A DNA stretch of 64,000 nt from Trichosphaerium sp. ATCC 40318 (lineage: Eukaryota; Discosea; Flabellinia; Trichosidae), in assembly GCA_038496445.1 (NCBI GenBank), contig JALMLS010000156.1, positions 1 to 64,000 on the forward strand, given 5' to 3'. The notes under the pieces are model-generated. The model was not told the DNA's origin. It was given only the letters and a program-made list of their open reading frames with translations, and did no database searches. This document shows positions 24,089 through 36,100 of the stretch, piece after piece. The position numbers were made by a program, and so were the translations under genes. Within the stretch, counting starts at the first letter, position 1; each line of letters begins with the position of its first letter.

Positions 24089-24412
24089 TCAAACAAGTTC
24101 GTTCAGCATACAAAGTGCACCTTTGATAGTTAGCAAAACCTTCATCCGTAACTCCTGTACAGCGAACATATACAGCATACGCTTTAGAAGATAACGCATA
24201 CTTTCATCACTAACATGTGAGCCATATAAATATAACACTAATCGTATTAATACCACAAATGCCTTAATACAATCATCTGCATAGTAACCAAGGCGATGAA
24301 CGCCTTTAAGATTTTGTATGCCTGCACTGGAAATATTGCTACCGCCAAAACTGGGAAGGGCAATTGTGTACTCCAGCAAGGGACTTGACGCTTCATTTGT
24401 ATTTGCATCAAG
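24089..24412 (-). CDS. Unrecognised open frame, possibly one exon of a gene
   Basis: A 97-codon or longer open frame with protein-like composition (ALPSFGGSNISSAGIQNLKG, YYADDCIKAFVVLIRLVLYL, MRYLLKRMLYMFAVQELRM) ending at 24089. Helical and hydrophobic. No ATG opens the frame before an upstream stop near 24415, so an upstream exon is needed or this is a fragment. It is convergent with the WD40 gene, about 105 bases away. Family not recognised. Confidence 0.35.
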   Translation of the reverse strand, partial: LDANTNEASSPLLEYTIALPSFGGSNISSAGIQNLKGVHRLGYYADDCIKAFVVLIRLVLYLYGSHVSDESMRYLLKRMLYMFAVQELRMKVLLTIKGALCMLNELV

Positions 24413-24628
24413 ATGAATTTAATTAACTCCTTTTAATGAAGTTTTTTTTGAGTGCAATGTCAAAAAACAGAATTCATGTCATGTCTCACTTGAATGAATG
24501 CATAGTTGACAATTAATCATTTTATTGTTTTTATTTTCTTTCTTATTAATAATATAAAAACATAATTTTAACTTCTTGATAGGAGTGGTTCTTGTTCATC
24601 CTTCTAAATCTTTTCGTTAGAAAACAAA
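24413..24628. other. Short intergenic region
   Basis: A+T-rich spacer before the stop of the protease gene; no feature supported. Confidence 0.4.
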
Positions 24629-26921
24629 TCAATTCATTTCAGAAAATCTCATTTGTTTTAAAACGTGTTCTATTACCTTAGTATCAGTCTTTACTACGTT
24701 ACCTCTGTAACTCATAATAACAGATAAAATAAGCTAGAACAAAAAATGTGAGCAAGGGGATAAGAAAAAGAAAAGAAAACATAAACATACCAATATAACA
24801 ACAAGCAAAGCTGCAACGGATATCATAACCCAGAACCAAGTACTCTGATAAAACTCATTCCAGAACCCAGGTGCTTCTACAAAACAAGTATGAGCACACT
24901 CGAACTACAAACAAACCACATACCTGCAACTGGACCGCTGACAATCTCCGAAGGTGTCATTGCTAAAAAGTAGAAAAAAATAAGAAAAGTACTGTAATAG
25001 AAGTCTTCAACACGTACTTCTGTTGTATCTTACATTATCATATAGATGTTGTACATCAATATCAAAATAAGGTGAGTACATAAAAGGTAGCTGTAGATGA
25101 TCTTTAGTAACAATAGAGAAACTGTTGACGCCTAAAAGCAAAAAAAGTTAAAAAAAACCTCAAAGCTAAAGCAAAAAAAATGGACAGAAGTCATTGTTAA
25201 AAAGGACAATGAATGATTAATGAACTTATTAAAACACTCCAAAAGACTGTTTTTAGCACGAAAAGAATAATGTATGCATAGCATACTGTGAAATCTCTTA
25301 AGAAAGTTTCTGCTTTTTTTTTTCGTTTTTACCATTTGCAAAGTTTTCGGTGGATTCTGAGCTGCCAATTGACACGTTATATACCCAAGGACCACCTAGT
25401 AATTTTATCAGCAACTTCTTTAATGTGATGAGCTTAATTCATTTAAAAACTATACCAGAGGCACCAGAGGATAAGTGTGAGTGAAGTCCTACAAAAAGAG
25501 GAGGTTGTATACAGTCAGTAAAACAAACTGTATGATTGAAAGTTTCGACCATCTGGTCGCCACCCTGAAAAGCAACTGGATATCCAATGGCTGACATTGG
25601 TTTACCTAGAACATATAAGCCAATAAATTAATCTTGTAGGGTGCATACCTGGAGCATGACCAAGTTGAGTTATTAATTTCAGCACAGGAAATCTTTCTCC
25701 AATATTTTTACCAAGGTAAGGCTACAATAAGTGTTAAACAAACTAAAGTTATGGTGTACACCACAATATTGTACTGTATCACGTACTCTAAGTGTTACAA
25801 AGGCAACATCTCTTGTTAGGTTACCTTAAAACCAGCAAAGTTAGAAAACAAAAAGTCATCAAAAAAAAAAAAATTGATTTTAGGTACCGTGGTAATACCA
25901 TGCTTTGAAAGCGTGATACTGCTCAGCTTCCCATACTTCTCCACCTTTTTTTTAGTATTAGAAATATATAGTGTATCCACAATCTCATTAAACTACTCAC
26001 CGCTGTAGTATTGTGGAGAAAAAGACCTACAAAAAAAGGTTAAGTTTTTTTGAACCTAGAACTGTCTCGAAGCAAATAAAAACTAGCACTTACCATTGGA
26101 GATGCCATCCTTTATCCTTACCTGTCAAAAAAAAAAAGTCAACAAATATTTATGTGGAGAATAGCACGAAGTAGTTGTTGATAACGAGTCTCGTATTTAG
26201 GTTCTTTATTTGTTTTTTCAAAAAACAAAAGAAGATCCAGAAAAAATCAGTACCTCCAGCAACGCAATGACCTGCAGTCATTATTATATTTTCGCCTACG
26301 ATAGATCCACTGCACACAAAATCTTTTTTTGTTACTGCATCAACGAAAAAGACTTTACCAGCCTTCAAACGGAAAAAAAGTTAAAAAAATGAGGAAACAA
26401 TGTGCCGATGTTTTCGGCACGGGTATTCACTATCACGTGACTATCGTACGGAAGAATAAGGAGATGTGGAGAATAGATTTGTAGAAACATAATGGGTGCC
26501 TTCATCTGGAAGAACTTTCGCATGAGGTTCAGCACCAACAGACTTCAACAAACAGTTACGAAAAACCAAAAAAAAATATAACATACACGTTTCCTAGCGA
26601 ATGCTCGCGCGTGTTTAAGCACTTCATCAGGAACCATAACCTGGCCATCTGTATAATGCTCTGTTGAATCTATTTTCAAATGATATGGCGTAGCAGCCTC
26701 CCTATCAAACAGTGTTGGTACAATTCGTTGATCACGTGTGAAAAAAAAATAAATAAATAAAAAGAATTAGTATTTTACCTTTTCTCCTTTGTCCAATATT
26801 GTTTTGGACTATCTACACCTCTCTTGGGTGTTTGTACTCTATATGATACAAATTTTCCATCGCAATATTGTACAAATAACGTTAACGCAGATACAAAGAT
26901 TACTAGGCGTAACATCAACAT
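24629..26921 (-). CDS. Membrane-anchored trypsin-like serine protease
   Basis: S1-type protease with many exons. Start at 26921 (MLMLRLVIFVSALTLFVQYC, signal peptide). A pro-region is followed by FVCSGSIVGENIIMTAGHCV with the catalytic histidine, NLTRDVAFVTL with the catalytic aspartate and SGASGGPWVYNVS with the catalytic serine. SPYFD-type C-terminal segments then lead to a transmembrane helix (FWVMISVAALLVVILLILSV, joined across an intron) and a short cytoplasmic tail ending FSEMN. GASGGPW rather than GDSGGP is the form seen in V8/Glu-specific-like secreted proteases. A C-terminal anchor is unusual for this subgroup and would place the protease on a cell or vacuole surface. CACGTG sites lie in two introns and just upstream of the start. 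Confidence 0.85.
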
Positions 26922-27201
26922 AAAGAAGCCTTGTTACTTGTGGAGTATCAGAACAATGTGTGATCACGTGAGCAAAGTCCTGAAAAATCAAGATAGTCCC
27001 GTGCTGCAGTTATGGTGACGTATTAAAAAAGTAGCTAGCGGAAGAAGTAGCGATGTTACGATGTGAAACCAAAGTGGAAAGAGCTCAAATTTTTATTGTT
27101 AAGACTTTTATTCAGATTTTTTTTGTTTTTTGTACAAATGCCGCATAAGGGGTTTACTGTTGCCTTTTTTGAAGTGCTGTCTTCGTCTTTGAGTTCCTTG
27201 A

Positions 27202-30200
27202 TTATCCGCGGAATGTACCAGCATTTTGGAACGCATAATCTGTTTGATCGACGCCCGGAGCAGTCTTCATCTTATCATTAACGCCTAAGCAAAAAAAAAT
27301 TAAATCTCTCAGTCACGTGGACTAAAATCTTGTTTTACCTTTTATGACTCTAGCAAGTGTTGTTACTGTGGATGCAGGTAATAATGCTGCCAATGCACCA
27401 AGTATATTCGAAATATATGATTCTATTTCCTTAAGAGCAACAGCTGTTGTCTTCTTTAGCTTCATTTTCTAAAAGAAAGAAAAAGAGTTAAACCGAAGAA
27501 CCTTGTTTTTTTTTTCGTTTTTTGAAGTTACCTGATCATCAGTTGGAAAGAAATTTGGTGGACGTGGTCTGGTAACAGGTAGTATATACTGTTCAGATTC
27601 TTCAAGATCCCACTTAATTTGTCGAGCAAGTTGTGCAACAGGAACAATTTGTTCCAATTGTTTGCAACGAACCAAGTATCTCTTTACAGAAATTAGATGT
27701 TGACGAACATCATGACACACGTTCATAGCTTCAAACCTATAATGTAATTAGAATGTTTAACTACATACCATAAAATAGGTAATACGTATAAAGAAAACCA
27801 CAAAAGAGAAGTAGAGTTGAGAAGTAAGATAAAAAAAAATTATAGTGTAAGTACTTTAGTTTGTTAAGTTTTTCTTCAGGTGTCATCTTCGTTTGCCACT
27901 CTGGTACTTTCTCCTCTTCTTCCTCTTCAAAATGTTCTTCAGGTCTCTTAGCATGTTCTCCGGATCCCTTTATACCATAAAGTCAACACAAAATCATTTC
28001 GTTTCTTTAAGAAAGAGCAAGAAAAACAAAAGCGTACTCCAACAAAGTCCATAAGGGAAGGTTTACCCTTTTTCTTCTTTCCTTGACGTTTACGTTCTCT
28101 CTTCCTTTCCTTCATCTTACGCTCTTGTTCGTACGCTATAAAATAACGTTAGGCCCATAAAAAAGCACAAAAAGGAACTCAACAAAGAATACACTAACTT
28201 GTATCCAAAAAAAAAAAAAGACTTACCAAAGTATTGTTTGTTCAAGTGATCAATCATATGATCTGTTCCAATCCTGTACTTGTTCATCAACTGCTCATTT
28301 TCGAAAGGATTTCTATCAAGTGTACAAGTTTTCAATTGTTGACATTGACCCATACTTAAAGGTAAATCTAAAGAAAGAGTATGAGAATAAAGTCCGTCAA
28401 AAAAGAAAACTCTAGTAAAAATCGCTTGAGAATTTACACATAAGATCACGTGCCGCTTATTCTGTTATCAGAAATATTAAGAGAAACCAAACGTGACATC
28501 TGACCGAAATTCTTTGGCAATGCAGTGAGCTTATTGGTACCCAAATTGAGTTCCAAAAGACGCAACATTCCACAGAAACCTTCAGGAAGCTCTGTAAGAT
28601 TACAAGCGTTCATATCAAGAATCTCCATGTACGACATTTGTCCCATAGTTTCAGGAACAGATGTAAGAGGATTACCCGCAAGATTAAGTTCTAAGAAGAA
28701 ACATATAAGTACGAAGAAACCCAGAAAAGAAAAAAAAAAGAAGAAAAAACTCAATTTATCACTCCCTTACCTTCAAGATTCGTAAGGTTTCCGATAGTGT
28801 GTGGAATTGATCTTAAACTGTTATTCGCAACATCTAGCCTTATCATATTACTAAGCATACCAATTTCATCTGGAAGAGATAATAGCTGATTACCTATGAC
28901 GAGTTAACGAGGTTGGAATAAAAAAAAGGATGTTGGGTTGTTTTTAATTCGTGCCATTAACGAAGAGTAGTTCAAGCGTCTTTAAACGACCCAATGCCGG
29001 TGGAATACGCTCGAGCATATTACCAGAGATGTATAGAGATCTTAGCGATTTAAAGGCACTAAAATCTGGCCATGAAGTGATCCTAACACGAGTAAGTAAG
29101 AATGGCGTCCGACAAGAACAATAGTATGTAAAAAGAGTTTCTGGAAATCAGTTTAGTTGGTGGCTTCCTGTTGATTATAGGAGACTGATGATTAGCATGT
29201 GTCACGTACGCATTAAAACCCAAGTCGAGGGAGGTCCAATCAGAACGTGCATTTACAATAGGAGGAATCACCTTAAGCTCACAACCAGTCAAATCAAGTT
29301 CAAGCACTTTTTCTTCCTCCAATAATTCATCTAACAAGCGATTAGTTACTCCACACCCATTTGCGTTATTATTGGCTTGTGTTAATATAGCTAAAAGTAA
29401 AAAAAAAACTAGTTCAAAATCACAACAACTTCATTACTTCTTTCCTGAAAAGCAAGAACTGACAAACAAAAACTCTACCTTGATTTCCTAGTGTTTGAAG
29501 GGCAGCCTGTACACGACGTCTCACAAGTTGTTTAGAGTCTATTTTAGCAGAAGAGGATTGTTGGCGACTACTAAAGAAGGAATCAGAGGTTGAGAGTTTC
29601 GAAAAAAAAAAAACCAAAAAAAAACCAATTAAAATATCACGTGCACTTCTTTTTGGCCAGGAACGAATGCTAAACATATATCACCAGTTACTTTATCGCT
29701 CTTTCCGGAACGTGCATTAAGCTTGAACCAACCAGGGGTACCGTCAAGAGTAACCTAAACAGTTTTTGTCAACAACTAAACTTGATAGCGTTGGCTACGC
29801 GCGTAGTGGGTGCCATAAAAAAATAAGGAAAGCGGAGACCAAAAATAGCGTTATTGTCGCTGTCAGTACAACAAAAATGTTGTCAACAGGTTTTTATGAA
29901 TAAATAAAACAGTTTAAACTGAAATTGGGTGTACCTGCGCCATATCTAAAATTACTAAGCCCAAAAAGTCGTCTGAACCTATAGCATCTTTGTCCCATAC
30001 AGTAACGAGTAGTTTTGTCGTTTTAGAAAAATCTCTGTGATGAATCAACGTCAGAAATTGCTGTGATTAAATAATTGAGGGTTATGAGTTCGTACACGTT
30101 AAAGATTTCCTCCCATTTAGGGTTTAGCGTTTTTGGTTTTACTTTAGATTTATAACGTCTTCCGCCTGCTGTCAAGACTGTGTAAGGGTCCGAATAACCG

Positions 30201-30536
30201 TTTAAATCGGCAGCAACAAGTCCTCTTGCCGCAATTACTAAACAAACGCTCTATTAGCACGCAATATCATCGCAGCGTTCGTGTGTGCCTTTTGTTTGAA
30301 TCCACATTTTAATACAACGCTAGTTTTAATTTCGCCCAAGTCACCTCTTGAATTTTAGTTATATCACCACCTTTAGCCTGACAAGCGTTAAACTTCGCCT
30401 TACCACTGGTTTTCTACAAATTCAACCGATTACTCAAATTGACTGAAGCCTATTCGAGGGTTTGTAGCTCAATTTGAGTACATGGATTTATTGCGTGAAT
30501 CAGGGAAGCCGTTGTTAACAAAATACGAAGTGACAT
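27202..30536 (-). CDS. C2 domain plus leucine-rich repeat protein
   Basis: More than ten exons. A tiny first exon (MSLRI, 17 bases) is inferred from phase. It leads into a C2 domain (VCLVIAARGLVAADLNGYSD, KPKTLNPKWEEIFN, LLVTVWDKDAIGSDDFLG), with the acidic residues of a calcium/phospholipid site. A linker is followed by leucine-rich repeats of the Shoc2/Ras-suppressor type (LRSLYISGNMLERIPPALGR, ELNLAGNPLTSVPETMGQMS, LLELNLGTNKLTALPKNFGQ, LVSLNISDNRI). After these come a charged coiled-coil region (QERKMKERKRERQGKKKKG and an acidic EEEEEE stretch) and a helical C-terminus ending QNAGTFRG. A cytosolic, membrane-recruited scaffold is likely. The 5' exon is the least certain part. Confidence 0.8.
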
Positions 30537-30682
30537 GTTGAAGAAATCCAGTTGACAACAAACCTCTTCTAAATGTTATGTAGTAGATAGAGGCAAAGGC
30601 GAGGAGTTATATTAGAAAGCATATTAGCAAGATTATCATGTTGCACCTGCACGTGCTTAAACATTAATACACGGAAGTGAGA
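30537..30682. other. Short intergenic region
   Basis: Upstream of the C2-LRR gene; contains a CACGTG at 30650-30655. No other feature. Confidence 0.4.
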
Positions 30683-31172
30683 AAAACTAAACAATAAAAG
30701 AGTTACGTGTATCAGACCACCCAAACATCTCCAGCAGCAACTACAACTGACTTATTATTCGGTGCAATATTTTTGATATCCGTTGCTTTCAAACTTGGAC
30801 CGAAATTGGTCAGGGAATCCATACCAGTGTTCATATCGATGTTAGCTAAGATACCAATCAGTATTTTTAGTGAGTGGCTTTGTTCCAAAATTCATGATGA
30901 ACCCACCTATCCCTGTGATAAGAAAACTACCCAGAAATTCGCAAGCCTATAGTCAACGGTTAATTGACAGTAATGACAAGTTGCTACAAGTGCACTTGAG
31001 CTATTAGATTTGTTGAAATAAACCCTTTTTCTTGAGGAACCAATGAAGATCCATTGAACTCAAACAGATGTAAACCTCGTCCAGTTCCTTCAGACACAGT
31101 GACTGCCAAGTATTTGTTTTGATCGTCAATAGCTATTTGTCCAATTGTACTGCTATCTACATTCGGTATATT
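30683..31172 (-). pseudogene. Inverted partial copy of the 9.5 kb membrane-protein gene
   Basis: On the minus strand this matches about 10495-11015 of the gene at 9500-11983, through exons and introns alike, so it arose by DNA-level duplication. Matching stretches include the exon encoding IGQIAIDDQNKYLAVTVSEG and the one encoding NIDMNTGMDSLTKFGPSL. The copy has a deletion around the GDTLWIH exon, base changes and lost splice context, and no 5' or 3' gene parts, so it cannot make the protein. Exonic stretches are far more similar than intronic ones. Confidence 0.85.
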
Positions 31173-31273
31173 ATACTACTGTCTACCTTTGGAAATGGGC
31201 GAGGATCAGAAATTCACAAAAAAAACTCATACCGTTGTTTGTTAGCGCTAGGTGTAAAAGAACACAAGGTCAA

Positions 31274-32511
31274 ATGACGGAGCAAAAAGGGCAATACAGT
31301 AGAAAAGGTGCTCTTTTGCTTAAAGCCCACTACTCTAATTGCAAGGTGTAACCTGGAATCCCAAAATCTCAATGCCATAAACAACTGCCCTCATATGTTA
31401 GCTATCGCTTAATAGTGTACGGAACAACAACGAAATTTCCTGACCGGCTTGACTAGCTTAGTGTTGTTAAGTGATGGCTAAAATGGCGCATTTTTTGCAT
31501 ATCTTTGTATGTACAAGCCGTAACAGTATTTAACAATGTTGAATGTATCAATAATCACAAGGGTTATGTGTGGAGCGATTGCTGTACGGTTTTGCTGTAT
31601 CTTTTTCACAAAGAGCAATTAACTTGCGTCATACGCCATAAAAACGCGTAAAATTAAGTATTGTAGGCTATTGCTGGAGTAATCGTTGTATTAGTGTCAA
31701 TCTACTTTATAATCGGCCTATGTCCTACCAATGGTACTACAACAAGCGGTCTATCCTGTACTAAGGTTAAAATGGACACTTATAATTATGGGTAACTTGT
31801 CTTTCACTAAATCGCATTTCATTATCCGCATTTTGCCGCCAATCATCGCCCTATTTTAATCTGTATTCTGGCTCGATACATTGCAACTGTATTTATAGCG
31901 AGCTAATGTTGCTCTAGTATGGCCATGAGTGGTTGCTTATTGGGTTTTATCTCCTCTGTGTTCGGATACTTACCTTTCAGAAATTACTCCAAATTCACTT
32001 TTCCATTTGTACGCCAATCACTCGCTTTTATGACCTCCTATGAAATCTTGTAACTACCAGCGCGGGGTTTTTGAGTAGTAAGAAAATTTAGCAAGCCTTA
32101 TGCATTCACTGTTATCACGTGCTGTTCATTAATCTACGTTGACATTAAGTTTGTTTTTTTTCTAAGAAAGATTGTATGGTTCGTGCAACTAATGCTTGTG
32201 TAGTTTATATGTGGAATAGTTGCATCTAATTACCTTATCACACATGGTGTAGGATTTATACAGTACACTGTATGGATGATTAGAGAAAAAGGAGAGGCAG
32301 AGCCATCAACAAGTCTTGTTCGAATCAATTATGTAAGTTCTATTGTTGTTCAAAGATTGCCTCAGCAAATTTACTCTATTAGACTTTGATTGCTTTAAAC
32401 GCTGTATATACTTTATCAAGTGCTATATTAAGTGGATTAATATCAAGTGTTCATATATATGAAGCAGAACGAGAAAAAGAAAAAGAAAATCCGTATGTTA
32501 AAATGACTTAA
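31274..32511 (+). CDS. Multi-pass membrane protein, model partly uncertain
   Basis: Exons joined by phase: MTEQKGQYSRKGALLLKAHY, then a membrane segment AIAGVIVVLVSIYFIIGLC, a short loop with an NGT sequon and CTK, a second segment (SGCLLGFISSVFGYLPF), a third (ATNACVVYMW joined to FIQYTVWMI), and a last segment LIALNAVYTLSSAILSGLIS followed by a charged tail (EREKEKENPYVKMT). The predicted topology is four membrane spans with both ends cytosolic. Several donors used are weak (gtgttg, gttgca), so boundaries may move. The gene begins about 100 bases from the pseudogene end. Family unknown. Confidence 0.55.
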
Positions 32512-33109
32512 AAAAAAACCCTTGTGGCAAAATCGTTCTTGTTAATCTCATCCATTATGTACGTCTCTTGCAATTCTTTTATCCTAAATACTATTGATCA
32601 ATTTTGATTTAACTACAGCATCTATGACCTGGTACTGGACTGCCTAGTACAAGCAATTATGCAAAAAACAAGAAGTTATTCTCTACTGTCCAGATTCATC
32701 ATTTTTAGAGTGCAAATATCACGTTTTATGGTGAAAGGTTGGCAGATTTGTTAATCACAACATGTCAACTTTATTGTCACTAATAAACCAAGGGTATATT
32801 TACATTCATTGGAATTCGTATAGAATACCTTTAGGAATTCTTAGGAGTACGCTTAGCGCGTTTTGTATCTTTATCAGGTCTCATATCGCCACTTGCTGCT
32901 CTCTACATTCACTATTAATCGGAGGAAAAAATAAAAAAAAACCAAAACACAGCAAGCCAAAAAATGAACGTCAAAATTTTGCTGTCACGTGTCACAATTT
33001 AAAAAAATCATAGCATTAATCAATACCTTCTTTCCTTTACTAAGATTTACATCAACATCCATGTCATTAGCGCTGAGACACAACACATTAACAACCACAG
33101 AGAAGAAAA
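32512..33109. other. Convergent intergenic region
   Basis: Between the membrane-protein gene and the stop of the RCC1-chromo gene. It contains CACGTG at 32986-32991 and short lysine-rich open frames without support. Confidence 0.4.
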
Positions 33110-36100
33110 TCAAAAAACGTACTCTTTCTGGAACTCATTTTCTTCTTTATTGCTTTCATTGCTTTCTTCCTTACCCTCAGGTTTTTTCTCCATAAAGAAA
33201 CTTTTTGAAAGAGTTCTTACTTTATCTTTAATAGTATTTATCCTTCTATATCCCCAGAATACATTTTTTCGATTTGTTTGAGAGAAGTCATCCTTGTGAA
33301 CAATCCTTTAAGAAATCAATATAAAAACCAACGGAGGAGGTTCCTTACTTAACCTTCCCTCTAAGCAACTCAAGATCAATAACCTCTGATTTATCAGTCA
33401 GTACTAGTTCTCTATCGTCCTTTGTCATATATTTCAAATGAGTCAGTTCCTTATCAGCAGGCCTTGAAGAGTATCTTTAATAACAACTTGTAGTAAAAAG
33501 TTATACACGCACCATCGAATCAGCTTTTTCTTAGCGTCACCACGTGCATACCATGAAACACGTGCTTTCTTTTTATCAAATCTATCCTCAAACATATCAT
33601 CTATTCGTCCATATGCCTTACCTTGATCTAAACGCGAAAATGAGCAATAACAGTTGCAAGGAGCGCTCCAGTTTTTTTTACAAAATACTTACCACCGACA
33701 TCCAAATTAACATGCTCAAGTGTTATCTCTATCATTACATTGCTTTCAATATCATACTGTATCTTATTAACAACTGCTGATGAGAAGTATGTCTTTCCTC
33801 TCTTCTCCTCAATCGGCTGTCCAAGCCATGTTATACCATCAGCTCTAAAACAAATAAGAAAAAAACACGAAAAAAATGCAGTACACCAAAATCCCTATCC
33901 TCAGAAAAAAAAAAAAGCACGTGCCCTAGCTTATGAGCCTTATATTTTTTCATAGTCTTATTGACTTTATGTTTTTTAACAGCATCTGTTGTGGTTTCTT
34001 TGAGCCTCTTTTTCACAGCTTTATTTCTAAGCAAAATTTTATATTCTCTATCACATCTAGCTTGTTCTTCCTTTAAAATAAAAGTCTCAATCAGTACACA
34101 ACCACTCTACCCTTAGAATAACGCATATCATACCGGTGCATTAACCTCAGCTTCCCAACTGTTGTATGTATCAGACCAACCTTTCCATTTCACCAAGTAC
34201 TCACGTCTTCCCTGTTGAAAAGAAATCAACAAAAAAAAAGCATGTAATTTGATCTCTGCATACCTCGTTGTCTCTAGCTTGTATCAACTTCTCGATTTCC
34301 CATGTCTCTCCTGCTTCCCAATCATCAACTTCGCCTTCTTCATCTTCCTTTACTTCATCCAAGTTAATTTCAATCTCAGACTCTGATGATTCAGAGTCAG
34401 AATCAACAACCACTCTTCTTCCTCTTGGCTTCAATTTCTGTTTTTGTGAGTGAGTCAAATACACTCTTTAATATCCTCTATTGTATACCTTTGGCGTATT
34501 TTTTTCTTTCCTAACAGGTTCTACGCTGTCTTCGTCACTATCATACACTTCATTAATAGAAACAAGTTTCTCTTTCCTTTTTCTTTCTTTTTCCTCTTGT
34601 TGCCTTCTTTTTTCATCCAAGCCTTCAAGACCAAGTCTAAGTACCCTCCTATTTAAAAAGTTAATAAGGTTTTGAAAAGTAACAGGAAAACGCACAGCTT
34701 AGCAGCTGATCTTTTGTGTTTTAACATTTCTTGATACTCTTTTATGAGCTTTGGAGCGTTTATTTCAGAAACCCATGAATTTCTTTCAGCTGAGTATCCT
34801 TTCCATTTAACTAGGAAATCAATGCCCTAATATTCAAACATTAGCCACTGACCACATCCAGCATATAAGCTATGATATTTCACAAATTCAAGGCTGGTAA
34901 AAATGTACACGTGATAGATTTAGTAACATAAAAAGTTGGATGGAAATGTTTGTGCGGTTTTTTTTTGTTGTTGACGTACACTTGGACGTTTTTGATGGTC
35001 AATAATTCTTTCTACTTCCCATTCATCCTCATCCATGTCTTCACTTTGTTCTAAAAGGCTTGATATTTTTGAGAAATCTGCTTTTTCTAATCACTTAATG
35101 TTAGAGTAAAAAAAAACTTGTGCGAAGATAAGTCATCGTTGTTTTAATTTTAAAAGAACTTCGTTGTACATTCGTACCTGTTGTTACAAGAAAGTTGAAC
35201 TTTCCTGCTGCTTTGAATAGAATAACGTTCTTTGCTCTAAAGCTATTGACACAGCGAGGTGTATGCTCATCACAACTGTTGAGGAAAAAAAACGTGAGAA
35301 TGAACAAAAAAAAAAGAGAATGAGTGACATTAGTCACCCTATGATCTTTTTTAATTACCTCTTTGAGAATCCGAGTTGGTGATGTTTACCTTGACCAAAA
35401 CCATAGCAAAGGCCTATAAATATTACGTAAGAAACCAAAAATAAGTTAGATTTAAAACAGGTCAACAATTAGACTTTGTAAGACTTTAACTTTTATGCCT
35501 TACCATTTGTTGCAATAACCATTGTGTGATAATCACCTGCCGCACATTTATGAAAGAATTCTTCTTCTACAGTGTCAAATCTAACACGATGAGGTACATC
35601 TTTTTCAGCCAGTTCACCAATACCAAGTTGACCTTTTTTGTTTTGGTTAGTAATTTTGCTGCACCTCTCCCTGTGTACTTCTTTTTCGTACCTTCGCTAC
35701 CTCTTCCCCAAGTATATACACTACCATTCTCTATTTTAAAGTTAGTAAATGAAAGACCCAACACCACCTCTGAGAGTAACTCGTTACCTGAAATTACAAC
35801 ACAATGATTTTTTCCAGCATCTGCGTCTATTATTTTGTGACCCATGAGGTTTCTGACACAGCTTGGTGTATCTATATCTTTTGTAGATTTACCTAGACCT
35901 ATTACATACGTTAACAAAGGATCCAAAGACGAAAAAAAGAAAGAGCATTCCAAATAAAATAAAAAAAAAGCTGTTCAGTTCATCAGCGTACCGAGTTGGC
36001 CGTGCTCTTTGCATCCCCATGTGAACACTTGCCCTTCCTCTAAAAAATCACTAAGTGAGTTTTCAATTTAGCAGGTTTTATTTCCTGTACGTACTTGTCA

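Noticed and set aside
34268-34453. Plus-strand serine-rich open frame
   Set aside because: Antisense shadow of the acidic [12 protein letters not shown] linker of the RCC1-chromo gene.
34160-35180. Chromodomain gene as a separate gene from the RCC1 gene
   Set aside because: No ATG or promoter-like gap between them, and the junction ACAACAG to AAAAAGCAG keeps phase with a good donor and acceptor; one gene is the simpler reading.
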